Positions 5,243 to 13,451 of a stretch of DNA of 19,168 bases are shown piece by piece. Source of the DNA: Oscillospiraceae bacterium (GTDB lineage: Bacteria; Bacillota; Clostridia; Christensenellales; Aristaeellaceae). The stretch's first letter is position 1, and the number at the start of each line of letters is the position of its first letter. Where the stretch lies: assembly GCA_031282605.1 (NCBI GenBank), contig JAITDK010000214.1, forward strand, positions 1 to 19,168. The letters run 5' to 3'. Both the position numbers and the translations under genes were made by a program. Under the pieces are notes generated by a model. It saw only the letters and a program-made list of their open reading frames with translations, searched no databases and was not told where the DNA came from.

Positions 5243-7654
5243 TTGATTGGCGGGGTCGAAGCGGGTCCGGACATTTACACGGCGAGGGTGGATGGTTTGC
5301 GCGGCATTCGTTTGAAAGCGTATCCGAAAAAGACCGCGGCAGGGATTCGGACGAAAAATACGTCCCAATCTGTGCGTAGGTTTTTTCATGCACGCCCGCG
5401 TTCCCGGCGCGCGTTTGGTTCGGCGTATCTGCGCGCCATGCTATGGATGGCCATCGCCTCTATCGCTATCGTCGCGATGAGCGCCATTTTGCTCTCCTCG
5501 CTTTTCTCCCGCTACGCGGTGGACGAAGTGTCCAAAGTAAACGGGCAGGAGGTTCGCCACACCGTCGGCAGCGTTTCCTATATGCTGGAAAAACTGCGGG
5601 TGAACGCCATCGCTATGTACGACGATCCGGAGATTCACGCGTGGATCGTATCGGACAAGGACGATCCGATTCAGTATATCAGCGCCGTGGAGCGGCTGAC
5701 GCGCCTGCTGTCCGGCGAAGTGTACATACAGGACGCCTACCTGATTAATCGGAAAAAGGCGCAGATATACGAAACCGGCTCCGGCCTGCATTCGTTCGAC
5801 GCGTTCGGCGTGGACGCCGTCGAGGATTTGATCGGCCAAAGCCAATACCTGACGCTCTCCCAGCGCGATTGGAAGGGCGAACGCAAATTAACGATGGTCG
5901 TGCCCTCCACGCCCTCCCGGCAGACGTTCACCGGCTATGTCGTGCTGACGCTGGATGTGAAAGCGTTTGAGGCGAGCTTCCTCGCGAGCGACGATCCCGG
6001 CGTGATGATCGTCCTATGCGGCGAAACGACGCTGCCCGAGCGGACGGATTCCGACGTCGCCGCCACGCTAACAGCCATGAAAGATCCGGACGCGACGAGC
6101 GGCTCTTTCCGGGCGCGCCTGATGAATCGGGAGTGGCTGGTACACTATGACTCGATCCCCTATCAGGGCTGGACGTTCTACCGGATGTGGCGGATGGACG
6201 AAATCAGCCATAAGTCGGATACGTTCCGAAACCGCGTCGCAGCTGCGCTGTTGGGGCTGCTTGTGTTGCTGGTCGCCGCGCAAAGCTGGAACGCCAAGCG
6301 ATCGCTCAAGCCGCTGGGCGATTTGGCCAGCAAAGTCGTCGGCATTGTACCCCAACCGGGGGACGTGACGGCGCCCTTTGGCGAATACGCGCTGATTGAA
6401 AAGGGCATCGATGCCCTACAGGGCAGAATCAGCCTGCTGGATAAATCCATCACCGAGCAGAAAGATGTGCTGCGCGCCGACGCCGTCCGACAATGGATTC
6501 AGCAGGGACGCTTGACCGCCTCCAACAGGCAGTTCATCGATGCGAATCTCCTCGCCTTGCCCGGTCTCCGCGTGGGGGTGATGCGCATGGAGGCGTATCA
6601 ACGTGTACGCGCGGAGTGGGATTTTATGGCGCTCAAACAGAAGAAACAAGCGGCGTGCGAGGCGGTGCGGCAGGCGTTCGCGACCGCCGGTTTTCCCGCC
6701 GAAGCCGTCGACATGGGTGCCGACAATATCGTGCTCATCATCGGATGCGCGGCGCCCGCCGACGATACGCCCAAACGCGTGTTGGCGCAGGCGCAGGAAT
6801 GCGCGTTCGAGGCGTCAAACGCCCGCTTCGCCTTGGCCATCGGACCCTTCCAGCGATTGGACGAGGATCTGCGCCGGGCCAGCGAGAATATTTATGAACT
6901 CAGCATGTTAAAATTTATCTGGGGCGAAAACCGTGTGTACGACGAGGTGGATTTCGAGGCTTGTATGCGCGCCACGCGCGTTTTGCCGGACGACACGCTC
7001 CTGGATAAGCTGACGGCCTGCCTCCGCGCCGGCAACGCCGAAGCCGCCCTCCTACTGTTCGACGCCTTCACCGATCCTCTCCGCCAAATGACGTACACCA
7101 ACTGCAAATTTTATCTGACGCTGTGCGTGTATACCCTCTTCACGGCGTTTAGCGGGTTTGTCGAGCCAATGGACGCGGGCGGCGTGCAGGGTCAATTGGA
7201 TGCGTTTGATTCCATGGAGAGCGCGGCAAACTGGCTTCGCGGGCAGATCGCCGCAATTGCGCAAGGCGTGCAATCAAGGCGCAAAACCAATAAACGATCG
7301 GAAACGGCGCTGGATATCGTGGAATACATCGAAAACAACTTGAGTAACCCGAACATGTCTCAGGCGGACATCGCGGAGCACGTCTCCCTGTCCGTGCGCA
7401 CAGTCGGGCAAGTCATAAAAGAGGCGCTCAACGAGACGCCGTCCGACTACATCCTCAAGCGGCGCGTGGAGACCGCCATGCGTCTGCTCATCACAACCGA
7501 TCTGCCTGCGTCCGAATTGATCGCGGACTGCGGATTCATCAGCAAAAGCCACTTCTTCACCGCCTTTAAAAAGCGCACAGGCTTGACGCCCAGCCAGTAC
7601 AGGCAGGCGTACCGACAGGAGCGCGCGGAACGTCAACCGCCGCATTCGACGTGA
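5243..7654 (+). CDS. Membrane-anchored AraC-family transcriptional regulator (two-TM sensor)
   Basis: One-component regulator of the type common beside sugar importers in Bacillota: extracellular sensor, membrane, cytoplasmic linker, DNA-binding domain. Visible layout in 803 residues: TM1 at about 66-89 (MLWMAIASIAIVAM..), an extracellular Cache-like sensor region about 90-325, TM2 at about 328-348 (VAAALLGLLVLLVAA), a cytoplasmic region 350-680, and two helix-turn-helices at about 690-790 (MSQADIAEHVSLSVRTVGQV; then ELIADCGFISKSHFFTAFKKRTGLTPSQYR, the AraC signature). The listed start is a TTG without a ribosome binding site, and the first ~45 residues are unlike such proteins; GTG at 5372 or ATG at 5438 are equally possible. 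It sits 146 bp upstream of the permease operon in the same orientation, so it probably controls it. Confidence 0.88.
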   Translation: MIGGVEAGPDIYTARVDGLRGIRLKAYPKKTAAGIRTKNTSQSVRRFFHARPRSRRAFGSAYLRAMLWMAIASIAIVAMSAILLSSLFSRYAVDEVSKVNGQEVRHTVGSVSYMLEKLRVNAIAMYDDPEIHAWIVSDKDDPIQYISAVERLTRLLSGEVYIQDAYLINRKKAQIYETGSGLHSFDAFGVDAVEDLIGQSQYLTLSQRDWKGERKLTMVVPSTPSRQTFTGYVVLTLDVKAFEASFLASDDPGVMIVLCGETTLPERTDSDVAATLTAMKDPDATSGSFRARLMNREWLVHYDSIPYQGWTFYRMWRMDEISHKSDTFRNRVAAALLGLLVLLVAAQSWNAKRSLKPLGDLASKVVGIVPQPGDVTAPFGEYALIEKGIDALQGRISLLDKSITEQKDVLRADAVRQWIQQGRLTASNRQFIDANLLALPGLRVGVMRMEAYQRVRAEWDFMALKQKKQAACEAVRQAFATAGFPAEAVDMGADNIVLIIGCAAPADDTPKRVLAQAQECAFEASNARFALAIGPFQRLDEDLRRASENIYELSMLKFIWGENRVYDEVDFEACMRATRVLPDDTLLDKLTACLRAGNAEAALLLFDAFTDPLRQMTYTNCKFYLTLCVYTLFTAFSGFVEPMDAGGVQGQLDAFDSMESAANWLRGQIAAIAQGVQSRRKTNKRSETALDIVEYIENNLSNPNMSQADIAEHVSLSVRTVGQVIKEALNETPSDYILKRRVETAMRLLITTDLPASELIADCGFISKSHFFTAFKKRTGLTPSQYRQAYRQERAERQPPHST

Positions 7655-7749
7655 TAAAACGGAGTCCAGAACCTCCCTTCCCATATCGAAACCCGCCGCT
7701 GCGTAAATGAAAACCGCGTTTCGCAAATGAGGAGTATACGAACTCGCCA

Positions 7750-7783
7750 TGCACATGCTATATTCGATGTGCAAACGGTTTAT
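7750..7783. promoter_or_regulatory. Possible operator region upstream of the importer: dyad plus cre-like site
   Basis: TGCACAT (7750-7756) and ATGTGCA (7767-7773) form a 7-bp dyad with a 10-base gap, flanking TATATT (7759-7764). Overlapping it, TGCAAACGGTTTAT (7770-7783) resembles the CcpA/LacI-family catabolite box with its central AAACGGTTT near-palindrome. Binding factors are inferred. Confidence 0.35.
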
Positions 7784-7818
7784 TTTTTGTTTATCTTTGG
7801 GTGAAAGGCGGCGAAGGT

Positions 7819-8730
7819 ATGGGACTTTTTCGGGACATCCGGAAAAATGCGTGGCTATACCTGCTTGCCTTGCCGGGCATCATATTCCTCGTCGTATTCT
7901 CCTATTTGCCCATGACGGGGCACATGCTCGCCTTCAAGGATTACCGGATCAACAAGGGGATATGGGGCAGCCCGTGGGTCGGGTTCAAGAATTTCCGCTT
8001 TTTCTTCGGCGGCGTAAACTGGCTGCCCGTGACGCGGAACACGCTGTTCTTGAACGCACTGTTCATCATAGCCGGATTGGGCGCCGCCATCGTCGTCTCG
8101 CTGCTGCTCAACGAGATACGCCGCGCGGCATACAAAAAAGTCGTGCAGTCCGTCATCTTTCTACCTTACTTCGTGTCGTGGATGGTGGTTAGTTTCATCG
8201 TATACGCCATGCTCAACACGAAGGACGGGACGATCAACCGCATGCTCGCCACCCTGGGACACGCGCCTATCTCGTGGTACAGCAGTCCGCAGTACTGGCC
8301 CGCCATACTCACGATTATCAACCTGTGGAAGAGCGCCGGATATAACTCGGTGATCCTTCTGGCAGCCATCGCCGGCATTTCCGGGGAGTATTATGAAAGC
8401 GCGGTAATCGACGGCGCGACGCGCTTCCAGCAGATGCGCCTCATCACGCTGCCATTGATCCGCACGACGATATTGGTGTTGCTGCTGCTCGCGCTGGGTC
8501 GGATCTTCTACGGGGATTTCGGGATGATATACGGCGTCGTCGGCGACAACACGCCGCTGCTTGCCACAACGGACGTCATTGATACCTACTCCTATAGGGC
8601 CTTGCGCAACCTCGCGAATTTCAGCATGTCCTCGGCGGTCGTCCTATACCAGTCGGTTATGGGGCTGATCGTGGTGGTCGTGTTTAACGCCATCGTTCAT
8701 CGGGTGGACGAGAACGCCCGGTTGTTCTGA
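7819..8730 (+). CDS. Carbohydrate ABC transporter permease, LplB-like
   Basis: First inner permease of a CUT1-type oligosaccharide importer. About 303 residues with six hydrophobic segments: TM1 AWLYLLALPGIIFLVVFSYL near residue 10, the rest spread through the protein. The cytoplasmic EAA loop that contacts the ATPase reads EYYESAVIDGATRFQQMRLI, with the conserved D-G-A. Its N-terminal sequence GLFRDIRKNAWLYLLALPG is typical of LplB/YtcP partners. An in-frame GTG at 7801 is possible, but the ATG at 7819 is preferred because purine-rich AAAGGCGGCGAAGG lies just before it. It is followed at 61 bp by the second permease; no ATPase gene is in the operon. Confidence 0.93.
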   Translation: MGLFRDIRKNAWLYLLALPGIIFLVVFSYLPMTGHMLAFKDYRINKGIWGSPWVGFKNFRFFFGGVNWLPVTRNTLFLNALFIIAGLGAAIVVSLLLNEIRRAAYKKVVQSVIFLPYFVSWMVVSFIVYAMLNTKDGTINRMLATLGHAPISWYSSPQYWPAILTIINLWKSAGYNSVILLAAIAGISGEYYESAVIDGATRFQQMRLITLPLIRTTILVLLLLALGRIFYGDFGMIYGVVGDNTPLLATTDVIDTYSYRALRNLANFSMSSAVVLYQSVMGLIVVVVFNAIVHRVDENARLF

Positions 8731-8776
8731 CCATAAACCAGGCCGCGTGGCGGATCCCATAACCCGATTCCATAGT

Positions 8777-8783
8777 AAGGAGG
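8777..8783 (+). promoter_or_regulatory. Ribosome binding site that fixes a TTG start
   Basis: Perfect AAGGAGG eight bases before TTG at 8792. It lies inside the longer open frame that begins with GTG at 8747 and shows that the longer start is unlikely. Confidence 0.75.
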
Positions 8784-8791
8784 CGTTTCGG

Positions 8792-9709
8792 TTGCTGGTT
8801 CAGCGGAATATCCGACCCAAACGACGCATGATCCGAAGCGCCGGCAAGGACGCCCCTTTCAGTGCCTTCGTTTACGTCTTTGTGACGCTGTTCGCGCTGA
8901 TGTGCCTGCTGCCGTTCTGGCTAATGTTCATCAACTCGTTCGCGAAGGAATCGGTTATCGCCCGCGACGGATTCACGCTCTTTCCGAAGGCATACAGCGC
9001 GTACGCATACCAGTTCCTTTTCCAGAATACGCGCGTTTTCTCCAATTACCGCGTCTCAATACTCGTGACCGTGCTGGGCACGTGCGCCGCAGTCACCGTG
9101 ACGAGCATGTTCGCCTACGCCCTCTCCAACAAGAAGATGCGTTACGGGAACGCGATTTCGTTCATGACGTACTTCACGATGCTGTTAGGCTCCGGGCTGG
9201 TCGGCTTCTATATTCTGATGGTGAACTGGCTCCATTTGAAGGACAGCCTGCTCGCTATGATATTGCCCTATCTGATGAACCCGTTCTTCGTGTTTGTGCT
9301 GGTCGCCTTTTATCGGGGCATTCCGTATGAACTGAACGAAGCCGCGACGATAGACGGCGCCAACGACGCCCTCATTTTCTTTAAGATCATCCTGCCAGTC
9401 GCGATGCCTTCCATCGCCACAGTGACGCTTTTCTTCGCTCTGCAATACTGGAATGATTACTTCCTGGCGCTGCTGTTCATCGACGATTATAAGCTGTACC
9501 CGCTCCAAATGATGATTCGCACGCTCATCAGCAACCTCAACGCGCAGCAGTTTATCTCCGGTTCCCGGACGGCTTACGCCATTCAGATTCCGACGTACGG
9601 CGTACAACTCGCCACCGTATGCGTGACCGTCGGGCCGATCGTGCTGCTCTATCCGCTTTTACAAAAGCACTTTGTCAAGGGATTGACCATCGGGGCCGTA
9701 AAAGGCTGA
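8792..9709 (+). CDS. Carbohydrate ABC transporter permease, LplC-like
   Basis: Second inner permease of the same importer, 305 residues from the TTG start. Six hydrophobic segments, beginning with FVYVFVTLFALMCLLPFWLMFINSF, which is the typical LplC/MalG-type first segment, followed by the periplasm-side loop with FSNYRVSILVT. The EAA loop reads ELNEAATIDGANDALIFFKI. The C-terminus KHFVKGLTIGAVKG is the conserved end of this family. The start at 8792 (TTG) is chosen over GTG 8747 because of the perfect AAGGAGG at 8777-8783; it also gives the usual family length. Confidence 0.93.
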   Translation: MLVQRNIRPKRRMIRSAGKDAPFSAFVYVFVTLFALMCLLPFWLMFINSFAKESVIARDGFTLFPKAYSAYAYQFLFQNTRVFSNYRVSILVTVLGTCAAVTVTSMFAYALSNKKMRYGNAISFMTYFTMLLGSGLVGFYILMVNWLHLKDSLLAMILPYLMNPFFVFVLVAFYRGIPYELNEAATIDGANDALIFFKIILPVAMPSIATVTLFFALQYWNDYFLALLFIDDYKLYPLQMMIRTLISNLNAQQFISGSRTAYAIQIPTYGVQLATVCVTVGPIVLLYPLLQKHFVKGLTIGAVKG

Positions 9710-9719
9710 TACCGCGCCC

Positions 9720-9740
9720 AACCCGGAAATACGGGTTTTA
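9720..9740 (+). terminator. Small intergenic hairpin with T-tract (attenuator-like)
   Basis: Stem AACCCG (9720-9725) with CGGGTT (9732-9737), six-base loop, then TTTTA. Between the permease and binding-protein genes such hairpins may attenuate or mark an mRNA processing point; the stem is short. Confidence 0.35.
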
Positions 9741-9764
9741 TATCATACTGAGGGAGGGATCCAC

Positions 9765-11288
9765 TTGTTCCTGTTCAAAAAACTCGGTACGCTCGCGCTG
9801 GCTGTTCTGCTCATGGTGATGGCGGTTGGGTTTACACCGGCCTATGCCGAACAGCTCTCCCCGGTCGAACTGAAAATCATGGTACCCGGAGACAGACCCG
9901 CGGATATGGACGCGGTGCTCGCCGAGATTGAGAGGCTGGAGAAACCCACGCTGAACGTCAGCATTAACCTAGTGTTTGTGCCCTGGAGCGATCTAGGCAG
10001 CAAGACGCAGTTGGCGCTGCTGTCCGGCGAGGACGTCGATCTCATCTTCGACGCGCCGTGGCTGCACATGGATCAGATGTTTTCGCAAGGCATGTACGAA
10101 CAGCTCGACGGCTTCATCGACACGTATGGGCCGAACCTAAAGGCCATGCGTCCGCAATCCATGTGGGAGGCGAACACGTGGGACGGGCAGATCATCGGCA
10201 TACCGCTGGGCACGACCGTCGGCGGCACGCGCGCTTATCACCTGCGCAAGGATCTGCGCGAAGCCCTGGGCATCGCGCCCATCCAAACCCATCAGGATTT
10301 GGTGGATTATCTGTACAAAGTCAAGGAAGCCTATCCGGATATCGTCCCTTATTCGATGGATAAGAACGCCACCGACAACAATTGGTCTAGTTGGTGGATT
10401 GAGCAGCACAACAGCGACCCGGCCACCATCGTCAACCATAGTCCGGGCGGCGTGGGCATGACATTCCTGTTCTACACGGAAGGCAAGGACGGCACGGTCA
10501 TCAAGAACATATTCGACGACCCGAACGACACCATCTGGAACGCCTGGCGCGAGGCGCGTCAACTGTACCTGGACGGCATCATCAACCCCGACATACTGGC
10601 GGACAACCGTACGAGCATCACCCAGTTTGAAACGGGCAAAGTGGCGTCGTACGTTTCCAACAGCGTCACCGTGGAGCCGTCGGAGCGGGAGAACATAAAG
10701 GTCAACGCCCCGAACGCGGAAGTAGAAGCGTTCCTCGAATGGTCGATGGGCGACGGCATCAATATATCGGACTTTAAGGTGTACAACTTCCTGTGCATTC
10801 CCAAGATCGCGAAAAACAAGGAACGCTCCATTCAGTTCCTTGATTGGTCGAACTCCACTCAAGACATCTACGACCTGTTCGCGTACGGCATCGAAGGCGT
10901 CAACTATGAGAAGGTTGGCGACAAGAAGTACACGCCGCTCTCCAACACGTACCCGAACTTCTCCTACGTCTGGGTGCTGAACCCGGTGCAGGACCGCTTC
11001 GATTCACGCATGACGGATGATGAAGTCGCCATCCAGATGTATTTCCGCGAAGCGGAACACTGGGAGCGCAGCAAGCTCTCGTTCTTCAACTTCAAATCGG
11101 ATGAAATCGCCACGGAACTGGCCATCTTCAACGACGTGGAAGCGAAGTATATGTCGGCGGTCGGGCATGGCGTCGTCGATCCCGATGAAACGCTCGCCAA
11201 GGTCAAAGCGGAAGCCTACGACGCCATGAAGGTCATACAAGCCGAGCTGCAGAAGCAAATCGACGCGCATTTGGCGTCGCAGAAGTAA
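9765..11288 (+). CDS. Extracellular solute-binding protein of the sugar importer (LplA-like)
   Basis: Captures the oligosaccharide outside the cell and delivers it to the two permeases. 507 residues, the usual length of LplA-type family 1 binding proteins. The N-terminus MFLFKKLGTLALAVLLMVM with cut site AYA-28|EQ is a type I signal peptide; there is no lipobox cysteine, which is unusual for a monoderm binding protein. Mature part begins PVELKIMVPGDRPADMDAVL, a typical first beta-strand and helix, and later contains GKVASYVSN and a WSNSTQDIYDLFAYGIEGVNYE segment typical of the family. The TTG start has GAGGGAGG (9750-9757) seven bases upstream. It is the last gene of the operon, before a strong terminator. 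Confidence 0.93.
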   Translation: MFLFKKLGTLALAVLLMVMAVGFTPAYAEQLSPVELKIMVPGDRPADMDAVLAEIERLEKPTLNVSINLVFVPWSDLGSKTQLALLSGEDVDLIFDAPWLHMDQMFSQGMYEQLDGFIDTYGPNLKAMRPQSMWEANTWDGQIIGIPLGTTVGGTRAYHLRKDLREALGIAPIQTHQDLVDYLYKVKEAYPDIVPYSMDKNATDNNWSSWWIEQHNSDPATIVNHSPGGVGMTFLFYTEGKDGTVIKNIFDDPNDTIWNAWREARQLYLDGIINPDILADNRTSITQFETGKVASYVSNSVTVEPSERENIKVNAPNAEVEAFLEWSMGDGINISDFKVYNFLCIPKIAKNKERSIQFLDWSNSTQDIYDLFAYGIEGVNYEKVGDKKYTPLSNTYPNFSYVWVLNPVQDRFDSRMTDDEVAIQMYFREAEHWERSKLSFFNFKSDEIATELAIFNDVEAKYMSAVGHGVVDPDETLAKVKAEAYDAMKVIQAELQKQIDAHLASQK

Positions 11289-11326
11289 CACGCGCCCATG
11301 CGGCAAGCCATCACGCGCATCGCCAG

Positions 11327-11351
11327 GAGGCGGCCTGAACGGCCGCCTTTT
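11327..11351 (+). terminator. Terminator of the importer operon
   Basis: GGCGGCC (11329-11335), loop TGAAC, GGCCGCC (11341-11347), then TTTT. Confidence 0.8.
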
Positions 11352-11355
11352 GGGG

Positions 11356-11361
11356 TATAAT
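11356..11361 (+). promoter_or_regulatory. Possible -10 element for the glycosidase gene
   Basis: A perfect TATAAT immediately after the terminator, 50 bases before the glycosidase ATG. No good -35 is present at 17 bases because that position lies in the terminator stem, so an activator-dependent promoter is possible. Confidence 0.4.
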
Positions 11362-11411
11362 GAGTTAGAATTGACGATTCAATCATTCCATCTTGTAATG
11401 GAGGCGGTTCA

Positions 11412-12956
11412 ATGAATCCGGACTTTAAGGGAATCCCTTATATCGAGAAGGACGCGGAGGGTTTCGGCGTCCTGTACGTGGAGGGCAAGCCGTTCATCGG
11501 GCTAGCGGGTCAAGTGCATAACTCCAGCTCTTCGAGCGCTTCCTACATGGAACGGCGCGTATGGCCCGCGCTCCGGCCGCTAGGGCTGAATACGGTAATA
11601 CTGCCCGTCGCGTGGGAGACGATCGAGCCGACGGAGGGCGCGTTTGATTTCTCGTTGGTCGGCGATTTATTGTCACAAGCGCGGCGCGAAGGCGTGCGGC
11701 TTGTGCTGCTTTGGCTAGGTTTATGGAAGAATGGCGAAAGCTGGTATACCCCTGAATGGGCGAAGCGGGATGTGCGGCGTTTCACGCGCGTCCGTCTGGC
11801 GGGCGGGTTGGTCAGCGCGACGATCACTCCGTTCTGCCGCGAGGCAGTGGACGCGGACGCCCGCGCGTTTACGCGCCTGCTCGCCTATCTCCGCGACGTG
11901 GATCGCGACGATCATACGGTTATCGTCGTCCAGGTCGAAAACGAGATTGGCGTGCTGGGCGCGGAGCGCGATTTCTCTGACGATGCAAACCGCGCCTTCG
12001 CGCAGGCGATCCCCGACGCGCTGATCCCTTTGGCGAAAAGGTCGGGGACGTGGAGCGAGGCGTTCGGCGAGGACGCGCCCGAGGCTTTCATGGCCTGGCA
12101 TTACGCGCAGGCCGTGCAGCGCATCGCGTCGGCGGGGAAGGCCGTCTATCCGCTGCCCCTGTATGTAAACGCCTGGTTGGAGCAATTCCCTGAACGGCCA
12201 GGCGTCCATCCGTCCGGGTGTCCGACGCACCGCATGATTCCCATTTGGAAGGTGGGCGCGCCCGCTATCGATCTGTTCACGCCGGATATATACGTGCCTG
12301 ATTTCGCCGGGGTATGCTCCCAATACGCCGCGCACGGCCCGTTGTTCATCTCGGAAGCACGACGCGATCCCGTGTCCGCCTCTAACGCGCTCTACGCCTT
12401 CGGGCGGCATCGCGCGATCCTGTTCTCGCCGTTCGCCATTGACGCCGTTGTGCGCGTGTCGGGCGGCGACGGCGGCCCGCTAGCATCCATACCGGACGAT
12501 CCAGGCGTCGATTGCGCCGAAACCGCGCCGTATCTCGCCGCCGCGTACCGCGTCCTTCGGGGCGTTTTCCCGATGTCGCTGAAACACCGCAACCACACGC
12601 ATGCGTTCATCAAACGTTCCAACAATGATCTCGGCGTCGTACTGTCTCTATCCGCGTGCGATCTTTCCATCGCCTATCCGGACGACGAACGCGGCAAACC
12701 TGGCTCGGCGGGCTTCGTGATAGAAGTCAATGATAATGATTTCATCCTCATTGGATGCCGGATCACGGTTACGCCGCTCCCCAAACGCAACAGCGGCGAG
12801 CGGGTGATGCTCGGGCGATTCGAAGCGGGGGACTTCACGGAGGATGGAAACTGGCAAGCGGAGCGGGTATTGAACGGAGACGAACGGAACGCCGTCCGTT
12901 TGGGCGACATGCCGGGGGCGGTTCGTTTGACCGTCCTGCCGTCGAACGCGTGCTGA
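11412..12956 (+). CDS. Cytoplasmic GH35-like glycoside hydrolase (probable beta-galactosidase, DUF5597-type)
   Basis: Likely retaining exo-beta-galactosidase acting on imported oligosaccharides. 514 residues: a TIM-barrel about 20-340 followed by a smaller beta domain. Landmarks: GKPFIGLAGQVHNSSS near the start, LNTVILPVAWETIEPTEGAFDF (GH-A clan strand), QVENEIG with Glu178 as the proposed acid/base, and LFISEARRD with Glu315 as the proposed nucleophile. There is no signal peptide. GGAGG at 11400-11404 lies seven bases before the ATG. It follows the importer operon after a terminator and has its own terminator, so it is probably separately controlled. Family assignment is good; exact substrate (galactoside or other) is inferred. 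Confidence 0.82.
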   Translation: MNPDFKGIPYIEKDAEGFGVLYVEGKPFIGLAGQVHNSSSSSASYMERRVWPALRPLGLNTVILPVAWETIEPTEGAFDFSLVGDLLSQARREGVRLVLLWLGLWKNGESWYTPEWAKRDVRRFTRVRLAGGLVSATITPFCREAVDADARAFTRLLAYLRDVDRDDHTVIVVQVENEIGVLGAERDFSDDANRAFAQAIPDALIPLAKRSGTWSEAFGEDAPEAFMAWHYAQAVQRIASAGKAVYPLPLYVNAWLEQFPERPGVHPSGCPTHRMIPIWKVGAPAIDLFTPDIYVPDFAGVCSQYAAHGPLFISEARRDPVSASNALYAFGRHRAILFSPFAIDAVVRVSGGDGGPLASIPDDPGVDCAETAPYLAAAYRVLRGVFPMSLKHRNHTHAFIKRSNNDLGVVLSLSACDLSIAYPDDERGKPGSAGFVIEVNDNDFILIGCRITVTPLPKRNSGERVMLGRFEAGDFTEDGNWQAERVLNGDERNAVRLGDMPGAVRLTVLPSNAC

Positions 12957-12986
12957 CGATTGTATGAAAATGTAACAGAAAGGTTG

Positions 12987-13020
12987 AAACGCTCCGCCGG
13001 ATTTCTCGGCGGAGCGTTTT
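12987..13020 (+). terminator. Strong terminator after the glycosidase
   Basis: 13-bp perfect stem AAACGCTCCGCCG (12987-12999) with 13007-13019, seven-base loop, TTTT on the plus strand. It may also stop minus-strand transcripts arriving from the ABC ATPase remnant. Confidence 0.85.
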
Positions 13021-13085
13021 CAATGGAATACGCCAATGACCAAGGCGGTTTTGAGCGTTGTCGAACCGATCCCGCTTTTGTACCA

Positions 13086-13439
13086 TTATAAAGAGGTTTC
13101 GATCCGACCGTCCCGCATCCGCGGCGCTCGATCCGCGTCCTTCGTCAACGCTTCATTGTGCTTGATCAATACGAGAACCACTCCCACGGCGATGATCGTC
13201 CGGCACAACTGCGCGATTTCGTTTCCGTTCTTTTCATCCAAGTTGCCGGTAGGTTCATCCGCCGGGATCAACTTAGGTTCCGCAATCAAGACCCTGGCGA
13301 TGGTCACGCTTTGATGCTCGCCGCTGGACAATTGCGTGGGATAGCGCCTCAACCGACGCGGCATATTGAAGCTGATAGGATATGCCTTCGCCTTCTCGCC
13401 CCGCTCCCGTTTGCGACCTTCGTCCCACGGTTTCGCGAA
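13086..13439 (-). pseudogene. Remnant of an ABC transporter ATPase (MacB/LolD type), C-terminal half only
   Basis: The minus-strand frame encodes the second half of an ABC ATPase: RRYPTQLSSGEHQS (signature motif, normally LSGGEQQR), then LIPADEPTGNLDEKNG (Walker B and D-loop), and VLVLIKHNEAL (H-loop, normally with T-H-N). Homology seems to run upstream to about 13439, where a stop interrupts the frame; Walker A and the whole first half are absent. The signature motif is degraded (G to S, Q to H, R to S). It starts just past the end of the neighbouring hydrolase gene with no ribosome binding site. It is a dead fragment, evidence of a past deletion or rearrangement, and is not the ATPase of the sugar importer. 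Confidence 0.8.
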
Positions 13440-13451
13440 TCGTTACTCGGG

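Noticed and set aside
10137..10862. Minus-strand 241-codon open frame
   Set aside because: Shadow of the solute-binding protein gene in a GC-rich region; no start signals or motifs.
11371..11399. TTGACG-17-TGTAAT as the promoter of the glycosidase
   Set aside because: Its transcript would begin at about 11406, after the GGAGG at 11400-11404, removing the evident ribosome binding site.
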